DNA of 64,000 nt from Acidimicrobiales bacterium (GCA_014237715.1 JAAZZG010000004.1:1-64000); one strand, 5' to 3'; shown: positions 23,632-32,531, counted from the first letter of the stretch. Notes: generated by a model from the sequence alone, not told the origin. Translations and numbers: made by a program.

Positions 23632-24684
23632 TCAGTCGGCGTCGGCGAGGTGGCGAGCCACGTCGGACCAGCGGTCCAACAGGTCGGGGTCGCGGCGCCA
23701 GTGGTCAAGCGCCGTGTAGGTCATGACTCTGGTGTGAGGGGCCATGCCCCGGTAGCGGTCGGCCAGCACCCCACCGAGGTCGGACCACGTGGCTGACACC
23801 GTGTAGTGGTCCAGCACGTCGTCGGCGACCAGGTCGACCATGGTGGCCATGTCGCCCGATCGCTGGCAGGCGTTCAACTCGCCCTGCAGTCCGTCGAACC
23901 CGTGGTGTTCGAGCACCGGCGCGTAGTTGGGTGTCGATCCGTAGAAGGCGATGGTGGCCCGGTTGGCGTCTCGAGCTGCGGCGATCTCCTCGTCGGTGTC
24001 GCCGACGGCGATGATCACCGGGCACACCACCGTCACGTCGTCCATCGACCGTCCGGCCGACGCCGCACCAGCGGCCACCTCGGGGAGCTGCACGTCGGTG
24101 AGCCAGCCCGGGGAGTGCATGGGGTGGATGTGGATTCCATCGCATTCCGCACCGGCCATCCGGCTCATCCACGGCAGCACGGCCGAGATGTAGACGGGCG
24201 GATCGGCGACGTCGATGGGGCCCGGTGACCACATCCGGGGTAAGAGGTTGAACGAGTAGTAGTCGCCCTCGAAGGCCAACTTCTCCTCACCCCGGAAGGC
24301 CCGGAAGATGGCCTTCACAGCCCGGACGTATTCGCGGAGGCGGGGCCCGGGTGGCGCGTAGGTACTGGAGTAGCGGCGCTCCACGTGGGCCTTGACCTGG
24401 GTACCCAGGCCGACCACGTAGCGGCCACCGGTGGCCTCGGCCAGTTCCCAGGCCATCTGGGCCGTGACCATCGGGCTACGGGGGAAGGCCACGGCAATAG
24501 CCGTACCCAGGCCGAGCCGTTCGGTGGCCAACGCGGACGCGGCGCACGACAGCGAGGCGGTCCGCGCTCCCTCGGTGAACCACATGGTGCCGAAGCCCGC
24601 CGACTCGGCCCGCCGGGCCAGATCGCCGACCTGTCGTAGCGGCAGGGGCGACGCCATCATGTCGAGTGTCAGGTTGGCAACCAT
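23632..24684 (-). CDS. LLM-class F420-dependent oxidoreductase
   Basis: A 350-residue luciferase-fold protein: VANLTLDMMASPLPLRQVGDLARRAESAGFGTMWFTEGART, then RLGLGTAIAVAFPRSPMVTAQMAWELAEATGGRYVVGLGTQVKAHVERRYS, typical of F420-associated mycobacterial/actinobacterial members. It probably uses F420H2 or F420 on an unknown substrate. It is leaderless by its TACCGT element 6 bases before the ATG and divergent from an acyl-CoA ligase gene 113 bp away. Confidence 0.87.
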   Translation of the reverse strand: MVANLTLDMMASPLPLRQVGDLARRAESAGFGTMWFTEGARTASLSCAASALATERLGLGTAIAVAFPRSPMVTAQMAWELAEATGGRYVVGLGTQVKAHVERRYSSTYAPPGPRLREYVRAVKAIFRAFRGEEKLAFEGDYYSFNLLPRMWSPGPIDVADPPVYISAVLPWMSRMAGAECDGIHIHPMHSPGWLTDVQLPEVAAGAASAGRSMDDVTVVCPVIIAVGDTDEEIAAARDANRATIAFYGSTPNYAPVLEHHGFDGLQGELNACQRSGDMATMVDLVADDVLDHYTVSATWSDLGGVLADRYRGMAPHTRVMTYTALDHWRRDPDLLDRWSDVARHLADAD

Positions 24685-24690
24685 GGACGG

Positions 24691-24696
24691 ACGGTA
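24691..24696 (-). promoter_or_regulatory. Putative -10 (TACCGT) of leaderless LLM gene
   Basis: TACCGT on the minus strand ends 6 bases before the ATG at 24684. Confidence 0.45.
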
Positions 24697-24783
24697 GTTG
24701 CGGTCCAGCGGCCGGCCCGCAATCGGCCGGTTTCGCTGCCGCCAACTCTTCTACACGCCTTTCTGGGGGCGGGTGAGCCGGTG

Positions 24784-24789
24784 TAGGTT
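24784..24789 (+). promoter_or_regulatory. Putative -10 (TAGGTT) of leaderless acyl-CoA ligase gene
   Basis: TAGGTT ends 8 bases before the ATG at 24798; no Shine-Dalgarno sequence is present. Confidence 0.4.
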
Positions 24790-24797
24790 CGCCGACC

Positions 24798-26354
24798 ATG
24801 GACTCCTCACTGGTTAAGAATTTCGCCGACATCATCGATCTGGGGGCCGCGGCCCGTGGCGACCAGGACATGTTCGTCCTCGGAGACGACCGGACCTCGT
24901 GGAACGAGATGCAGGCCCGGGCCGGCAAGGTGGCCAACGCCCTGGCCGCCGAGGGCGTGGGCAGCCAGGACCGCGTGGCGTTCATCGACAAGAACTCGGT
25001 CGAGTACTTCGAGGTCCTGTACGGCTGTGCCTATCGGAACGCAGTGACCGTCGCCGTCAACTGGCGCCTCGCCCCACCGGAGATGGCGTACATCGTCAAT
25101 GACTCGCAGGCCACGGTGCTGATCATCCACGAGGAGTTCGCCGACCACCTGGCCGCCTTCCGTGGCGATCTGGCCCATGTCACGACCATCGTGGTGATCG
25201 GCGATGGTGGCGACGACGCGTCGTACGCCGCCTGGAGCGACGCCCACGGCCCCGAGTGTGAGAAGACCCCGTCGACCGACGGCGATGTCTGCTCCCAGCT
25301 CTACAGCTCCGGCACCACTGGTCATCCCAAGGGCGTGCAGAGCACCAACGCCAACTTCCAGGCCCTGTTCGCCACCGTGGACTGGGACATGGACGAGGAG
25401 TCCCGGAACATGGCCGTGCTGCCGTTCTTCCATATCGGTGGGGGCGGCTGGGCGCTGTTCGGGATGGTCAACGGGGCCACCACGTTCACCGTGCGTGACT
25501 TCGACCCGGCAGGGGTGCTGCGGGGGATCGAGACCGAGGGCATTTCCCATGCCATCTTCGTGCCGGCCATGCTGCAGTTCTTCCTGATGGTGCCCACCGA
25601 CTCGATCGACCTCTCGTCAATGGAGCGCATTGCCTACGGGGCCTCGCCGATAACCGAGGACGTCCTGGTCAAGTCCATGGCGCAGTTCGGCTGCGAGTTC
25701 TTCCAGGTGTACGCCATGACCGAGACGACCGGTGCCGGGACCACCCTGCCGCCCGAGGACCACGGGGGCGACGCCGATCCCAAGCTGCTGCGGTCGGCCG
25801 GCAAGCCCATCCGTGGCATGGAGATGAAGATCGTCGACCCGGAGACCGGCGAGGAGGTGCCCGACGGGGAGGTGGGCGAAGTCTGGATGCGCCACGACGG
25901 GAACATGTTGGGCTACTGGAACCTTCCCGAGGAGACGGCCAAGGCCCTGCCCGGTGACGGCTGGCTGCGGTCTGGTGACGCCGCCTACCTAGAGGATGGC
26001 TACCTCTACATCCACGACCGTGTGAAGGACATGATCGTCTCCGGTGGCGAGAACGTGTACCCGGCCGAGGTGGAAAACGCCCTCATGTCCCATGACGGGA
26101 TCGCCGATGTGGCGGTCATTGGCGTACCTGACGAACGGTGGGGCGAAGCCGGCAAAGCCCTGGTCATCGCGGTGCCCGATTCTGGGGTGACCGCTGATGA
26201 CATCCTGCTCCACGCCCGCCAGCACCTGGCCGGCTTCAAGTGCCCGAAGACGGTTGAGTTCATCGAGGAGATCCCCCGCAACCCGTCGGGCAAGATCCTC
26301 AAGCGCATCCTCCGCGAGCCCTACTGGGAGGGTCACGACCGCCGGGTCGGCTGA
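24798..26354 (+). CDS. Acyl-CoA synthetase (AMP-dependent ligase, FadD-like)
   Basis: A 518-residue ANL-superfamily ligase that activates a carboxylic acid with ATP to an acyl-adenylate and transfers it to CoA. Motifs: P-loop SQLYSSGTTGHPKGVQ, ligand motif VYAMTETTGAGT, hinge/ATP motif GWLRSGDAAYLEDGYLYIHDRVKDMIVSGGENVYPAEVE, and the C-terminal catalytic Lys in NPSGKILKRILRE. Length fits medium/long-chain FadD proteins; the acyl group is unknown. An SDR gene follows 73 bp downstream with its own -10-like element, so both may belong to one catabolic unit. Confidence 0.92.
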   Translation: MDSSLVKNFADIIDLGAAARGDQDMFVLGDDRTSWNEMQARAGKVANALAAEGVGSQDRVAFIDKNSVEYFEVLYGCAYRNAVTVAVNWRLAPPEMAYIVNDSQATVLIIHEEFADHLAAFRGDLAHVTTIVVIGDGGDDASYAAWSDAHGPECEKTPSTDGDVCSQLYSSGTTGHPKGVQSTNANFQALFATVDWDMDEESRNMAVLPFFHIGGGGWALFGMVNGATTFTVRDFDPAGVLRGIETEGISHAIFVPAMLQFFLMVPTDSIDLSSMERIAYGASPITEDVLVKSMAQFGCEFFQVYAMTETTGAGTTLPPEDHGGDADPKLLRSAGKPIRGMEMKIVDPETGEEVPDGEVGEVWMRHDGNMLGYWNLPEETAKALPGDGWLRSGDAAYLEDGYLYIHDRVKDMIVSGGENVYPAEVENALMSHDGIADVAVIGVPDERWGEAGKALVIAVPDSGVTADDILLHARQHLAGFKCPKTVEFIEEIPRNPSGKILKRILREPYWEGHDRRVG

Positions 26355-26413
26355 GCCGGTGAGGTGACGCGAGCCTCTCCGCTCCCGCTTCGGGTGGGCG
26401 GAGGGCGTCCCCC

Positions 26414-26419
26414 TAGGGT
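26414..26419 (+). promoter_or_regulatory. Putative -10 (TAGGGT) of leaderless SDR gene
   Basis: TAGGGT ends 8 bases before the ATG at 26428. Confidence 0.4.
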
Positions 26420-26427
26420 CGCCGCCC

Positions 26428-27189
26428 ATGGACATCAGACTGGACGGCAAGGTCGCCATCATCACCGGCGGCTCACGGGGAATCGGTCGGGGCATCGCCG
26501 CGGCCATGGCATCGGCGGGGGCGAAGGTGATGATCACCAGCCGCAACGAGGAGTCGTGTGCGGCCACCGTCGAGGAGCTTCGGGCCTCGACGGGCGGTGA
26601 CCTGGCCTACGTGGCCGGCCACGTAGGCAAGACCGAGGACATGGACCGTGTGCTGGACGCCACACTTGAGGCCTTCGGGGCCATTGACGTGCTGGTCAAC
26701 AATGCGGCTACCAACCCCTATGCCGGTCACGTCATCGACATCGACGTGCCGCGCTGGGACAAGACGTTCGCCACCAACCTGACCACCCCGCTGGTGTGGA
26801 CCCAGGCGTGTTGGAACCGGTGGATGAAGGAGCACGGCGGCTCGGTGGTCAACATCTCGTCGGTCGGAGCCTTTGGCACCAACGCCATCCTCGGCGTCTA
26901 CGACCTGACCAAGCGAGCGCTTATCCACCTGACCGAACAGCTGGCCGCCGAGATGGGTCCGGGCGTGCGGGTCAACGCGGTTTGCCCGGGTCTCATCCGG
27001 ACTGACTTCGCCAAGGCGTTGTGGGAGGACGGCCGGGGCGACGCCATTGCCGAAGCCCTGCCCATGAAGCGGCTCGGTGAGCCGGAGGACATCGCCAACA
27101 CGGCGCTCTTCCTGGCGTCGGATGCCGCCGCGTGGATGACCGGTCACGCCGTGCTGGTAGACGGTGGCCAGCTCATCAACATCAACTGA
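26428..27189 (+). CDS. Short-chain dehydrogenase/reductase
   Basis: A 253-residue classical SDR. Cofactor motif IITGGSRGIGRGIA (TGxxxGxG), NNAAT in place of NNAG, catalytic Ser in VVNISSVGAFG, and YDLTK supplying the Tyr and Lys. The C-terminal GHAVLVDGGQLININ is typical of FabG-like enzymes. It oxidises or reduces a hydroxy/keto group, perhaps on an acyl-CoA given the ligase upstream. A small ORF with a strong ribosome-binding site begins 43 bp after its stop. Confidence 0.92.
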   Translation: MDIRLDGKVAIITGGSRGIGRGIAAAMASAGAKVMITSRNEESCAATVEELRASTGGDLAYVAGHVGKTEDMDRVLDATLEAFGAIDVLVNNAATNPYAGHVIDIDVPRWDKTFATNLTTPLVWTQACWNRWMKEHGGSVVNISSVGAFGTNAILGVYDLTKRALIHLTEQLAAEMGPGVRVNAVCPGLIRTDFAKALWEDGRGDAIAEALPMKRLGEPEDIANTALFLASDAAAWMTGHAVLVDGGQLININ

Positions 27190-27232
27190 CCCGGGTTACC
27201 GGGGTCGAGCCGAGAGATGCCGGAGGTAGGCC

Positions 27233-27346
27233 GTGGAACCGGTTGCGCTGAACGGCCTTGCCGAGTGGATGGACATGGCCGCCGAGCACTTCGGCGGTGA
27301 AATTCTGTTGCCCGACGACCTGGATCGGATCCCCGTCGGGAGCTGA
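27233..27346 (+). CDS. Small ORF, 37 residues, unknown
   Basis: GTG at 27233 is preceded by GGAGG with an ideal 6-base spacing, better than most large genes in this window. The frame ends with TGA at 27344-27346, seven bases before the convergent nitronate monooxygenase stop. The product starts MEPVALNGLAEWMDMAAEHF and ends LLPDDLDRIPVGS; it is acidic, with an amphipathic helix-like first half. I recognise no family. It could be a small protein made from the SDR transcript or the tail of a decayed gene. Confidence 0.5.
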   Translation: MEPVALNGLAEWMDMAAEHFGGEILLPDDLDRIPVGS

Positions 27347-27353
27347 GCCCGCT

Positions 27354-28484
27354 TCAGACCTCGAGTTGGGCGGCCACGGCCTGAGCGGCGTCGATGAACT
27401 CCTCGACCATGTCCATCACCACCTGGCCGGCACCCCGGCTGCGGTTCATGGTGCCCACCACCTGGCCCACGAAGTAGGTGGCCAGGTCCTCGGCGCCCGA
27501 TCCCTCGTGGTGGGCGGCCCGGTTGATGCGGTCGATGGCCGCGCCGGTAAGCATCGGCTGGAGCGGCATGCCCAACGGGGCGGGCGTGTCGTCGCGGTCC
27601 CACTCCTCGGTCCACGCGGTGCGCAACATGCGGGCCGGCTTGCCGGTTATGGACCGTGAGCGAAGCGTGTCGCCTGAACCGGCGGCCAGCATCTTGTCCT
27701 TGACCACCGGATGGGTTTCGGCCTCCTCGGTGGTCAGCCACACCGAGCCGCACCACACGCCCGCCGCGCCGAGCGCCACGGCGGCAGCCATCTGACGACC
27801 CCGCCCGATCCCTCCCGCGCCGAGCACCGGCACCGGGGCCACCGCGTCGACCACCTCGGGCAGCAGCACCATGGAGCCGATATGGCCGGTGTGGCCTCCA
27901 CCTTCGGTGCCCTGGGCGATGATGATGTCGGCGCCGGCGGCCACGTGGCGTTCGGCGTGGACCTTCGTGCCGGCAAGTGCACCCACCTTGACGCCGGCCT
28001 CGTGGCAGCGCTCGACCATGTCCCGGGGTGGCGGGCCGAGGGCGTTGGCCACCAAGACGGGGTGGTGGGCCAGGGCGATGTCCAACTGCCGGTCGGCTCG
28101 GTTGGCCGAGAACGGGGCGTCACCGGGGCGTTCGGCCCATCCGGCGGAATCGGGGTTCTCAGGTACGCCGTACCGCTTTAGCATCTCGTCGAGGAAGTCG
28201 CGGTGGGCACCGGGGATGGTCGACACGAGGTCGGCCACCGAGAGTCCACCCTCGTCGGATCCGGCGTAGCGGGCCGGAACGATCAGGTCGATGCCGTAGG
28301 GGCGGTCGCCCAACTCGTCCTCGATCCAGGCCAGGTCGGTCTCCAGCTGGGCGTCGCTGTGGGCCACCGCGCCCAACACGCCCAGACCCCCGGCCTTGGA
28401 GACGGCGACCACCACGTCACGGCAGTGGGTGAAGGCCACGATGGGGAACTCGATATCGAACATCTCGGTGATCGGGGTCTGCAT
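27354..28484 (-). CDS. Nitronate monooxygenase (2-nitropropane dioxygenase-like) family protein
   Basis: A 376-residue FMN TIM-barrel protein: PITEMFDIEFPIVAFTHCRDVVVAVSKAGGLGVLGA at the N-terminus, then DIIIAQGTEGGGHTGHIGSMVLLPEVVDAV with the His of GGHTG that acts as the family's catalytic residue, and PVLGAGGIGRGRQMAAAVALGAAGVWCGSVWLTTEE for FMN phosphate binding. Members oxidise alkyl nitronates or reduce enoyl/quinone substrates; actinobacterial paralogues are often near fatty acid or sterol catabolism genes. AGGAG precedes the ATG by 7 bases. It lies 70 bp downstream of the thiolase-like gene on the same strand and may be co-transcribed with it. Confidence 0.9.
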   Translation of the reverse strand: MQTPITEMFDIEFPIVAFTHCRDVVVAVSKAGGLGVLGAVAHSDAQLETDLAWIEDELGDRPYGIDLIVPARYAGSDEGGLSVADLVSTIPGAHRDFLDEMLKRYGVPENPDSAGWAERPGDAPFSANRADRQLDIALAHHPVLVANALGPPPRDMVERCHEAGVKVGALAGTKVHAERHVAAGADIIIAQGTEGGGHTGHIGSMVLLPEVVDAVAPVPVLGAGGIGRGRQMAAAVALGAAGVWCGSVWLTTEEAETHPVVKDKMLAAGSGDTLRSRSITGKPARMLRTAWTEEWDRDDTPAPLGMPLQPMLTGAAIDRINRAAHHEGSGAEDLATYFVGQVVGTMNRSRGAGQVVMDMVEEFIDAAQAVAAQLEV

Positions 28485-28554
28485 GGGATCTCCTGATTCT
28501 CGGAATGGGTTCTCTCGGGCTGGTTCCCCTCGGGCTGGGCTCTCTCTGGTTAGG

Positions 28555-30060
28555 TCAGAGCGAGATCAGGCCGGTGGGGTCAAGATCGCACGGCTGGCCG
28601 ACGAGGTCTCCGTCCAGCAGGGTGTCGAGCGTGGCACGGTCGGTTGTACCGCCCCACACCCGGGAACTGTCCCTGTCGCCCTTGCTGTCGCGGCCAGGGG
28701 TAAGGGCAGCAACCAGAGCCTCGGTTGGTTGACCGTAGCGGTCGTGGCGGACGGTGTAGCCGTTCACGATGGCTGTCCCGGTGAAGTCGGGGGCGGGGGT
28801 CCGGGTGGGCTCGTCGGCCACCTCGGCTGCGCCGTCGATCGAGCGGAACGGGGTGGCCGGCGGCTCGGTGCCGTAGATCCCGAAGGCGTGCTTGCCGAGG
28901 TACCCACCGTTGGCGTACAGCAGGCCAGTGCCCGGCGTTTCGCGGAGTCGGCCCACGAGGGTGGCCAGCGACTGGCCGACCGAGTTGGAGTGTGGACCGC
29001 CGGCGAACGTCAGGCCGCCGTTGGTGGTCAACGGTCGGGTCTCACCGTCCGCATCGAGGCCCAGTTCGGTGGCGCACACCTGAACCGAAGAGGGAAAGCA
29101 GGCGTACAGATCGAGGTGGTCGACGTTGTCGAGGTGCAGGCCCGCCGCTGACAGGGCGCTGGCACCGCTGATCCGGATACCCGGCGAGCGATGGAGGTGC
29201 ATCCGGGCGCTCGGCGACCCCGGGTCGTCGGCCCGGGTGGCCACATGGGGAAAGACCCACCGGTCGCGGTTAACCCCGAGGGTCTCGGCACGGGCTACCG
29301 AGGTCACCAGCACGGCACTGGCCTGGTCGACGTTGTTGTTAGCCATCATGGCCCGGGTGTACGGGGCGGCGACCATGCGGTTATCGCCCGTCGGGGTGGT
29401 GATGGCCTTGGCGTCCATGGGGGTGCGACTGGCTGCATGGGGGTTGGTGCACGCCACCTCGTTGAAACGGGCCCACAGGGCGCCGACCCGCCGACGGTGC
29501 TGGTCGACGGTCTCGTCCCGGGCATGGCGAATGGCCGACTCGGCCACCGGATAGAAGACGCCGGGCTCGACCAGGCCACGGGATTCCTCGTGAGGGGTGG
29601 ACATGTCGAGGACGCCTTCGAATCGTTCGGCCGGCGCCAGTGATTCGTCGACGTCTCGGCGGACGACCACGTCCAGCTGACGGGCCCGGCGTCGGGACCG
29701 GAACACCTCGCCGCCCACCATGAGCGCGGCGTCGAGTTCACCGTCGGCGATGCGTGCCGAAAGGTGCGCCAGTAGGCGTTGAGGAGACGTGCCCGACAGT
29801 CCGGTGAGCAGTGTGGTGGCCGCTGATGCACCGAGGGCACCGGCCACCTGTCGTCCCGGATCTCGGTAACTCCAGATGCCGCCAACCACCGCGACGACGT
29901 CCACTGAGGCTTCGCTTCCGGCGGCGCCGGCGTCGATGGCGGCTGAACGGCCGGCATCGATCATGAGTTCCAACGCTGTTCGGGCCGTTGACGGATCGTC
30001 GACTCGGTCGGTGACCTGGGCAACGCCGACGATGACCGGGGTACGGGGGTCCAGTGGCAC
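28555..30060 (-). CDS. Thiolase-like protein type 1 (acetyl-CoA acetyltransferase-like, with extra C-terminal domain)
   Basis: A 501-residue protein. The thiolase fold is recognisable (LDPRTPVIVGVAQVTDR; MVGGEVFRS; TNGGLTFAGGPHSNSVGQSLATLVGRLRE) and the C-terminal 90 residues match the small added domain of mycobacterial thiolase-like protein 1 (DFTGTAIVNGYTVRHDRYGQPTEAL). The nucleophilic Cys of true thiolases appears replaced: the region reads GLSGTSPQRLL. It is therefore unlikely to catalyse normal thiolysis and may bind or transfer an acyl-CoA. The GTG at 30060 places the family-typical LDPRTPVIVGV right at the start; an in-frame TTG at 30135 is the alternative. It is divergent from the DtxR gene. 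Confidence 0.8.
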   Translation of the reverse strand: MPLDPRTPVIVGVAQVTDRVDDPSTARTALELMIDAGRSAAIDAGAAGSEASVDVVAVVGGIWSYRDPGRQVAGALGASAATTLLTGLSGTSPQRLLAHLSARIADGELDAALMVGGEVFRSRRRARQLDVVVRRDVDESLAPAERFEGVLDMSTPHEESRGLVEPGVFYPVAESAIRHARDETVDQHRRRVGALWARFNEVACTNPHAASRTPMDAKAITTPTGDNRMVAAPYTRAMMANNNVDQASAVLVTSVARAETLGVNRDRWVFPHVATRADDPGSPSARMHLHRSPGIRISGASALSAAGLHLDNVDHLDLYACFPSSVQVCATELGLDADGETRPLTTNGGLTFAGGPHSNSVGQSLATLVGRLRETPGTGLLYANGGYLGKHAFGIYGTEPPATPFRSIDGAAEVADEPTRTPAPDFTGTAIVNGYTVRHDRYGQPTEALVAALTPGRDSKGDRDSSRVWGGTTDRATLDTLLDGDLVGQPCDLDPTGLISL

Positions 30061-30166
30061 CGCGCCATCATCGCCGGGCCGGCCCGCCCGGGGAGAACCG
30101 GACCCGCCACCTTTCCGGGGGACTGGACCGGACAACCGACCCGGACAACCGGTCGGTGAGGGCGCC

Positions 30167-30172
30167 TACAAT
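30167..30172 (+). promoter_or_regulatory. Putative -10 (TACAAT) of leaderless DtxR-family gene
   Basis: TACAAT, one of the best -10 matches in the window, ends 7 bases before the GTG at 30180. It fixes the start of the regulator. Confidence 0.55.
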
Positions 30173-30179
30173 CGAAGCC

Positions 30180-30845
30180 GTGCTGTATGAGACACCGGAA
30201 TACCACCCGGCCTTCGAGGAGTACTGCGAGACGATCTTCGAACTCGACGAGGACGACCTAGAGGTCATCCAGGCCCGGATCGCCGAGCGTCTCGACGTGA
30301 GCCGCCCCGCGGTCTCCGAAATGATCAAGCGCCTGGAGAAGGCCGGACTGGTCGCCACCGAGGATGCGGGGATCGCCCTGACCGACGACGGTCGCGAGCT
30401 GGCCACCTCGGTGGTGCGTCGTCACCGCCTGGCCGAGCGGTTCCTTACCGATGTCCTCGAGCTGACATGGACCGAGGCCCACCACGAGGCCGGCAAGTGG
30501 GAGCACGTCATCTCGCCGGCCGTCGAGACCGCCCTGAACCGACTGCTGGGTGAGCCCACCACCTGCCCCCATGGCAACCCGATCCCCGGTAGCTCATATC
30601 GCGAGCCCGACACGCAGAACCTGTCTGATGTGGGTGTGGGTGAAACGTTCACAGTCAGCCGGATCCCCGAGGAACTCGAATTCACCGAGGGGCTGCTGCA
30701 GTTCCTGGAGGACGCCTGCCTGATACCCGGCGAAGAGGGCTCGGTCACGGCATCCGATGGCGGCGGCATGACCGTCGAGATCGGTGGCAGCCGGGTCGAT
30801 GTACAACCGTTCGCCGCCGACCGGATCCTGGTCACCACTCTCTGA
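30180..30845 (+). CDS. DtxR/IdeR family metal-dependent regulator
   Basis: A 221-residue regulator with N-terminal winged helix (YCETIFEL...VSRPAVSEMIKRLEKAGLV, residues about 14-58), a dimerisation/metal-binding domain (about 70-140), and a C-terminal SH3-like FeoA domain (from about 148). Aligned with diphtheria DtxR at offset +3, the metal ligands His82, Glu86, His101, Glu108 and His109 are conserved, but the primary-site Cys (DtxR Cys102) is Gly105 in HHEAGKWEH. The GTG start is fixed by TACAAT 7 bases upstream. It is convergent with the ferric ABC importer genes, the probable regulon. Iron versus manganese specificity is open because of the missing Cys. Confidence 0.88.
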   Translation: MLYETPEYHPAFEEYCETIFELDEDDLEVIQARIAERLDVSRPAVSEMIKRLEKAGLVATEDAGIALTDDGRELATSVVRRHRLAERFLTDVLELTWTEAHHEAGKWEHVISPAVETALNRLLGEPTTCPHGNPIPGSSYREPDTQNLSDVGVGETFTVSRIPEELEFTEGLLQFLEDACLIPGEEGSVTASDGGGMTVEIGGSRVDVQPFAADRILVTTL

Positions 30846-30871
30846 GAGCTGGCCGCTGGAAGCCGATCGGT

Positions 30872-32521
30872 TCAGCGCAGGTGGTCGCTGCGGCGAACCA
30901 CTAGCAGCCAGGTCATGAGGGCGCTGATGGCCAGCAGGATGAGGGCCAGGATGGCCATCTCGGGCAGGAAGAGCGCCTCGTAGGTGCCCCAGACCTGGGT
31001 GGCGAGCGTCCGGAACCCGATGGGCGAGGCCAGCAGGGTGGCTGGGAGTTCCTTCATGGTCGAGAGCATGACCAACCCGGCCCCGGCAGCCAGCCCGGGC
31101 AGCATGAGTGGAAGTTCCACGGTGGCCAGACGTCGCAGGCGTCCAGCGCCGAGCAGACGGGCCGCATCCTCCATACGCGCCGGCACCGCGTCGACGGCCA
31201 CCTGGGCGGTCCGGACGGCCTGGGCGCCGAAGTGCACCACGTAGGCAAAGACCAGTACGGGCATGGAACCGATAAGGAAGTCGAACGGCGAGGCGTGCAT
31301 CGTCCAGAAGACCAGTGAGAGGGCGACGACCAGCCCCGGGATAGCGAAGCCGGCAACCACCACCGCGTTGACGGCGCCCCCGAGGCGGGACCGGTGGCGG
31401 GTGGTGAGGTAGGCCACGGGCAGCACCACGGCCACGGCGATCACCGCGGTGGTGACCCCGATCCACACCGTGTTCCACGTGGGGGCCAGCACATCGTCCC
31501 AGTCCAGGCGGAGAGGGGCGCCGCCGCGGCGGGATCGCATCCAGCCGAACAGCCCCCAGTCGGCCAGTGAGATGGCCGGCGAGACCAACGCCAGGCCGAC
31601 CACGCCGGCCACCAGACCGGTTGCCGGGGCGGCCCACCGACCGAGGGGAACGGTCAGTGCCCGACGGTCTCCGACCGTGGCGTCGCTGGTCAACAACGCG
31701 CCGCGCCGGGCACCGGCCCGGGTGATGGTCCGTTCGGCTGCGACCACCACAAGGGCTAGGACGAGCAACAGGAGTGCTAGGGCGAAAGACCGATCCCGAT
31801 CGAACAGGCGGGTCCGGAAGATGGTCTGGGTGAGGGTCTCGAACCGCATGAGGTGGACGGCCCCGAAGTCGCTCACCGTGTACAGGAACACCAGCAACGA
31901 TCCGGCGGCCACCGATGAACCGATCTGGGGAAGGACCACCCGGCTGAATACTCGGGCCGGGCGGTCGCCGAGCAGGCGGGCGTTCTCCTCGAAGGCCGTG
32001 GGGAGCGAGGCAAGGCGGGCCGCTACCGGGAGGTACACGTAGGGATAGGTGAAAAGGGTGAGAACCAACCACGCACCGGTCAGGCCGTGGAGGCGCATGG
32101 TGAGGTCGAAGCCCAGGTCGGCGGCCAGGTCGTGGACGATCCCGCCCGGGGAGAGTCCGGAGATGAAGGCCGCGGCGCCGACGAAGCTCGGGTAGACGAG
32201 GGGGAGGGGGACGACGACCCGCCAGAACCGTCGTCCGATCAGGTCGGTACGGGTGGTTACCCAGGCCAGGGCGGTACCCAGGACCGCGGCGGACGCCGAG
32301 ACGAGGACGGCCAGTTGCACGGTACGCCAGAGCGGGGAGAGCGTCCGGGGGCTGGTCAGGAGGGCCAGGGGAGATTCGGTGCCACCGATGACCCGCCAGG
32401 CCACGTAGCCGCCGGGGAGTGCGAAGGCGGCCGCCACGAGGACGGCTACCACCGGGAGGAGAAGCTGGGGTCGACCGTGACCCGCATGGACGCGGTCGAC
32501 CCCGGTGGGCCCGTTCAACAC
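30872..32521 (-). CDS. fbpB: Ferric iron ABC transporter permease, fused double-domain (FbpB-like)
   Basis: A 549-residue membrane protein with two tandem permease halves, each of about six helices, as in FbpB/AfuB/ThiP importers. Each half has an EAA-type loop: RLASLPTAFEENARLLGDRPARVFSRVVLPQIGSS in the first and VDAVPARMEDAARLLGAGRLRRLATVELPLMLPG in the second. It forms the channel for iron delivered by the binding protein. The GTG at 32521 is chosen because the upstream gene's stop is at 32532-32534, only 10 bp away. It is last in the minus-strand iron operon and convergent with the DtxR gene, 26 bp between stops. Confidence 0.9.
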   Translation of the reverse strand: MLNGPTGVDRVHAGHGRPQLLLPVVAVLVAAAFALPGGYVAWRVIGGTESPLALLTSPRTLSPLWRTVQLAVLVSASAAVLGTALAWVTTRTDLIGRRFWRVVVPLPLVYPSFVGAAAFISGLSPGGIVHDLAADLGFDLTMRLHGLTGAWLVLTLFTYPYVYLPVAARLASLPTAFEENARLLGDRPARVFSRVVLPQIGSSVAAGSLLVFLYTVSDFGAVHLMRFETLTQTIFRTRLFDRDRSFALALLLLVLALVVVAAERTITRAGARRGALLTSDATVGDRRALTVPLGRWAAPATGLVAGVVGLALVSPAISLADWGLFGWMRSRRGGAPLRLDWDDVLAPTWNTVWIGVTTAVIAVAVVLPVAYLTTRHRSRLGGAVNAVVVAGFAIPGLVVALSLVFWTMHASPFDFLIGSMPVLVFAYVVHFGAQAVRTAQVAVDAVPARMEDAARLLGAGRLRRLATVELPLMLPGLAAGAGLVMLSTMKELPATLLASPIGFRTLATQVWGTYEALFLPEMAILALILLAISALMTWLLVVRRSDHLR

Positions 32522-32531
32522 GGGCGCACGA

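Noticed and set aside
30594-32072. A 492-codon minus-strand frame overlapping the FbpB permease and the DtxR gene end.
   Set aside because: Arg/Pro/Gly-rich out-of-frame translation; the permease in another frame has the conserved EAA loops.
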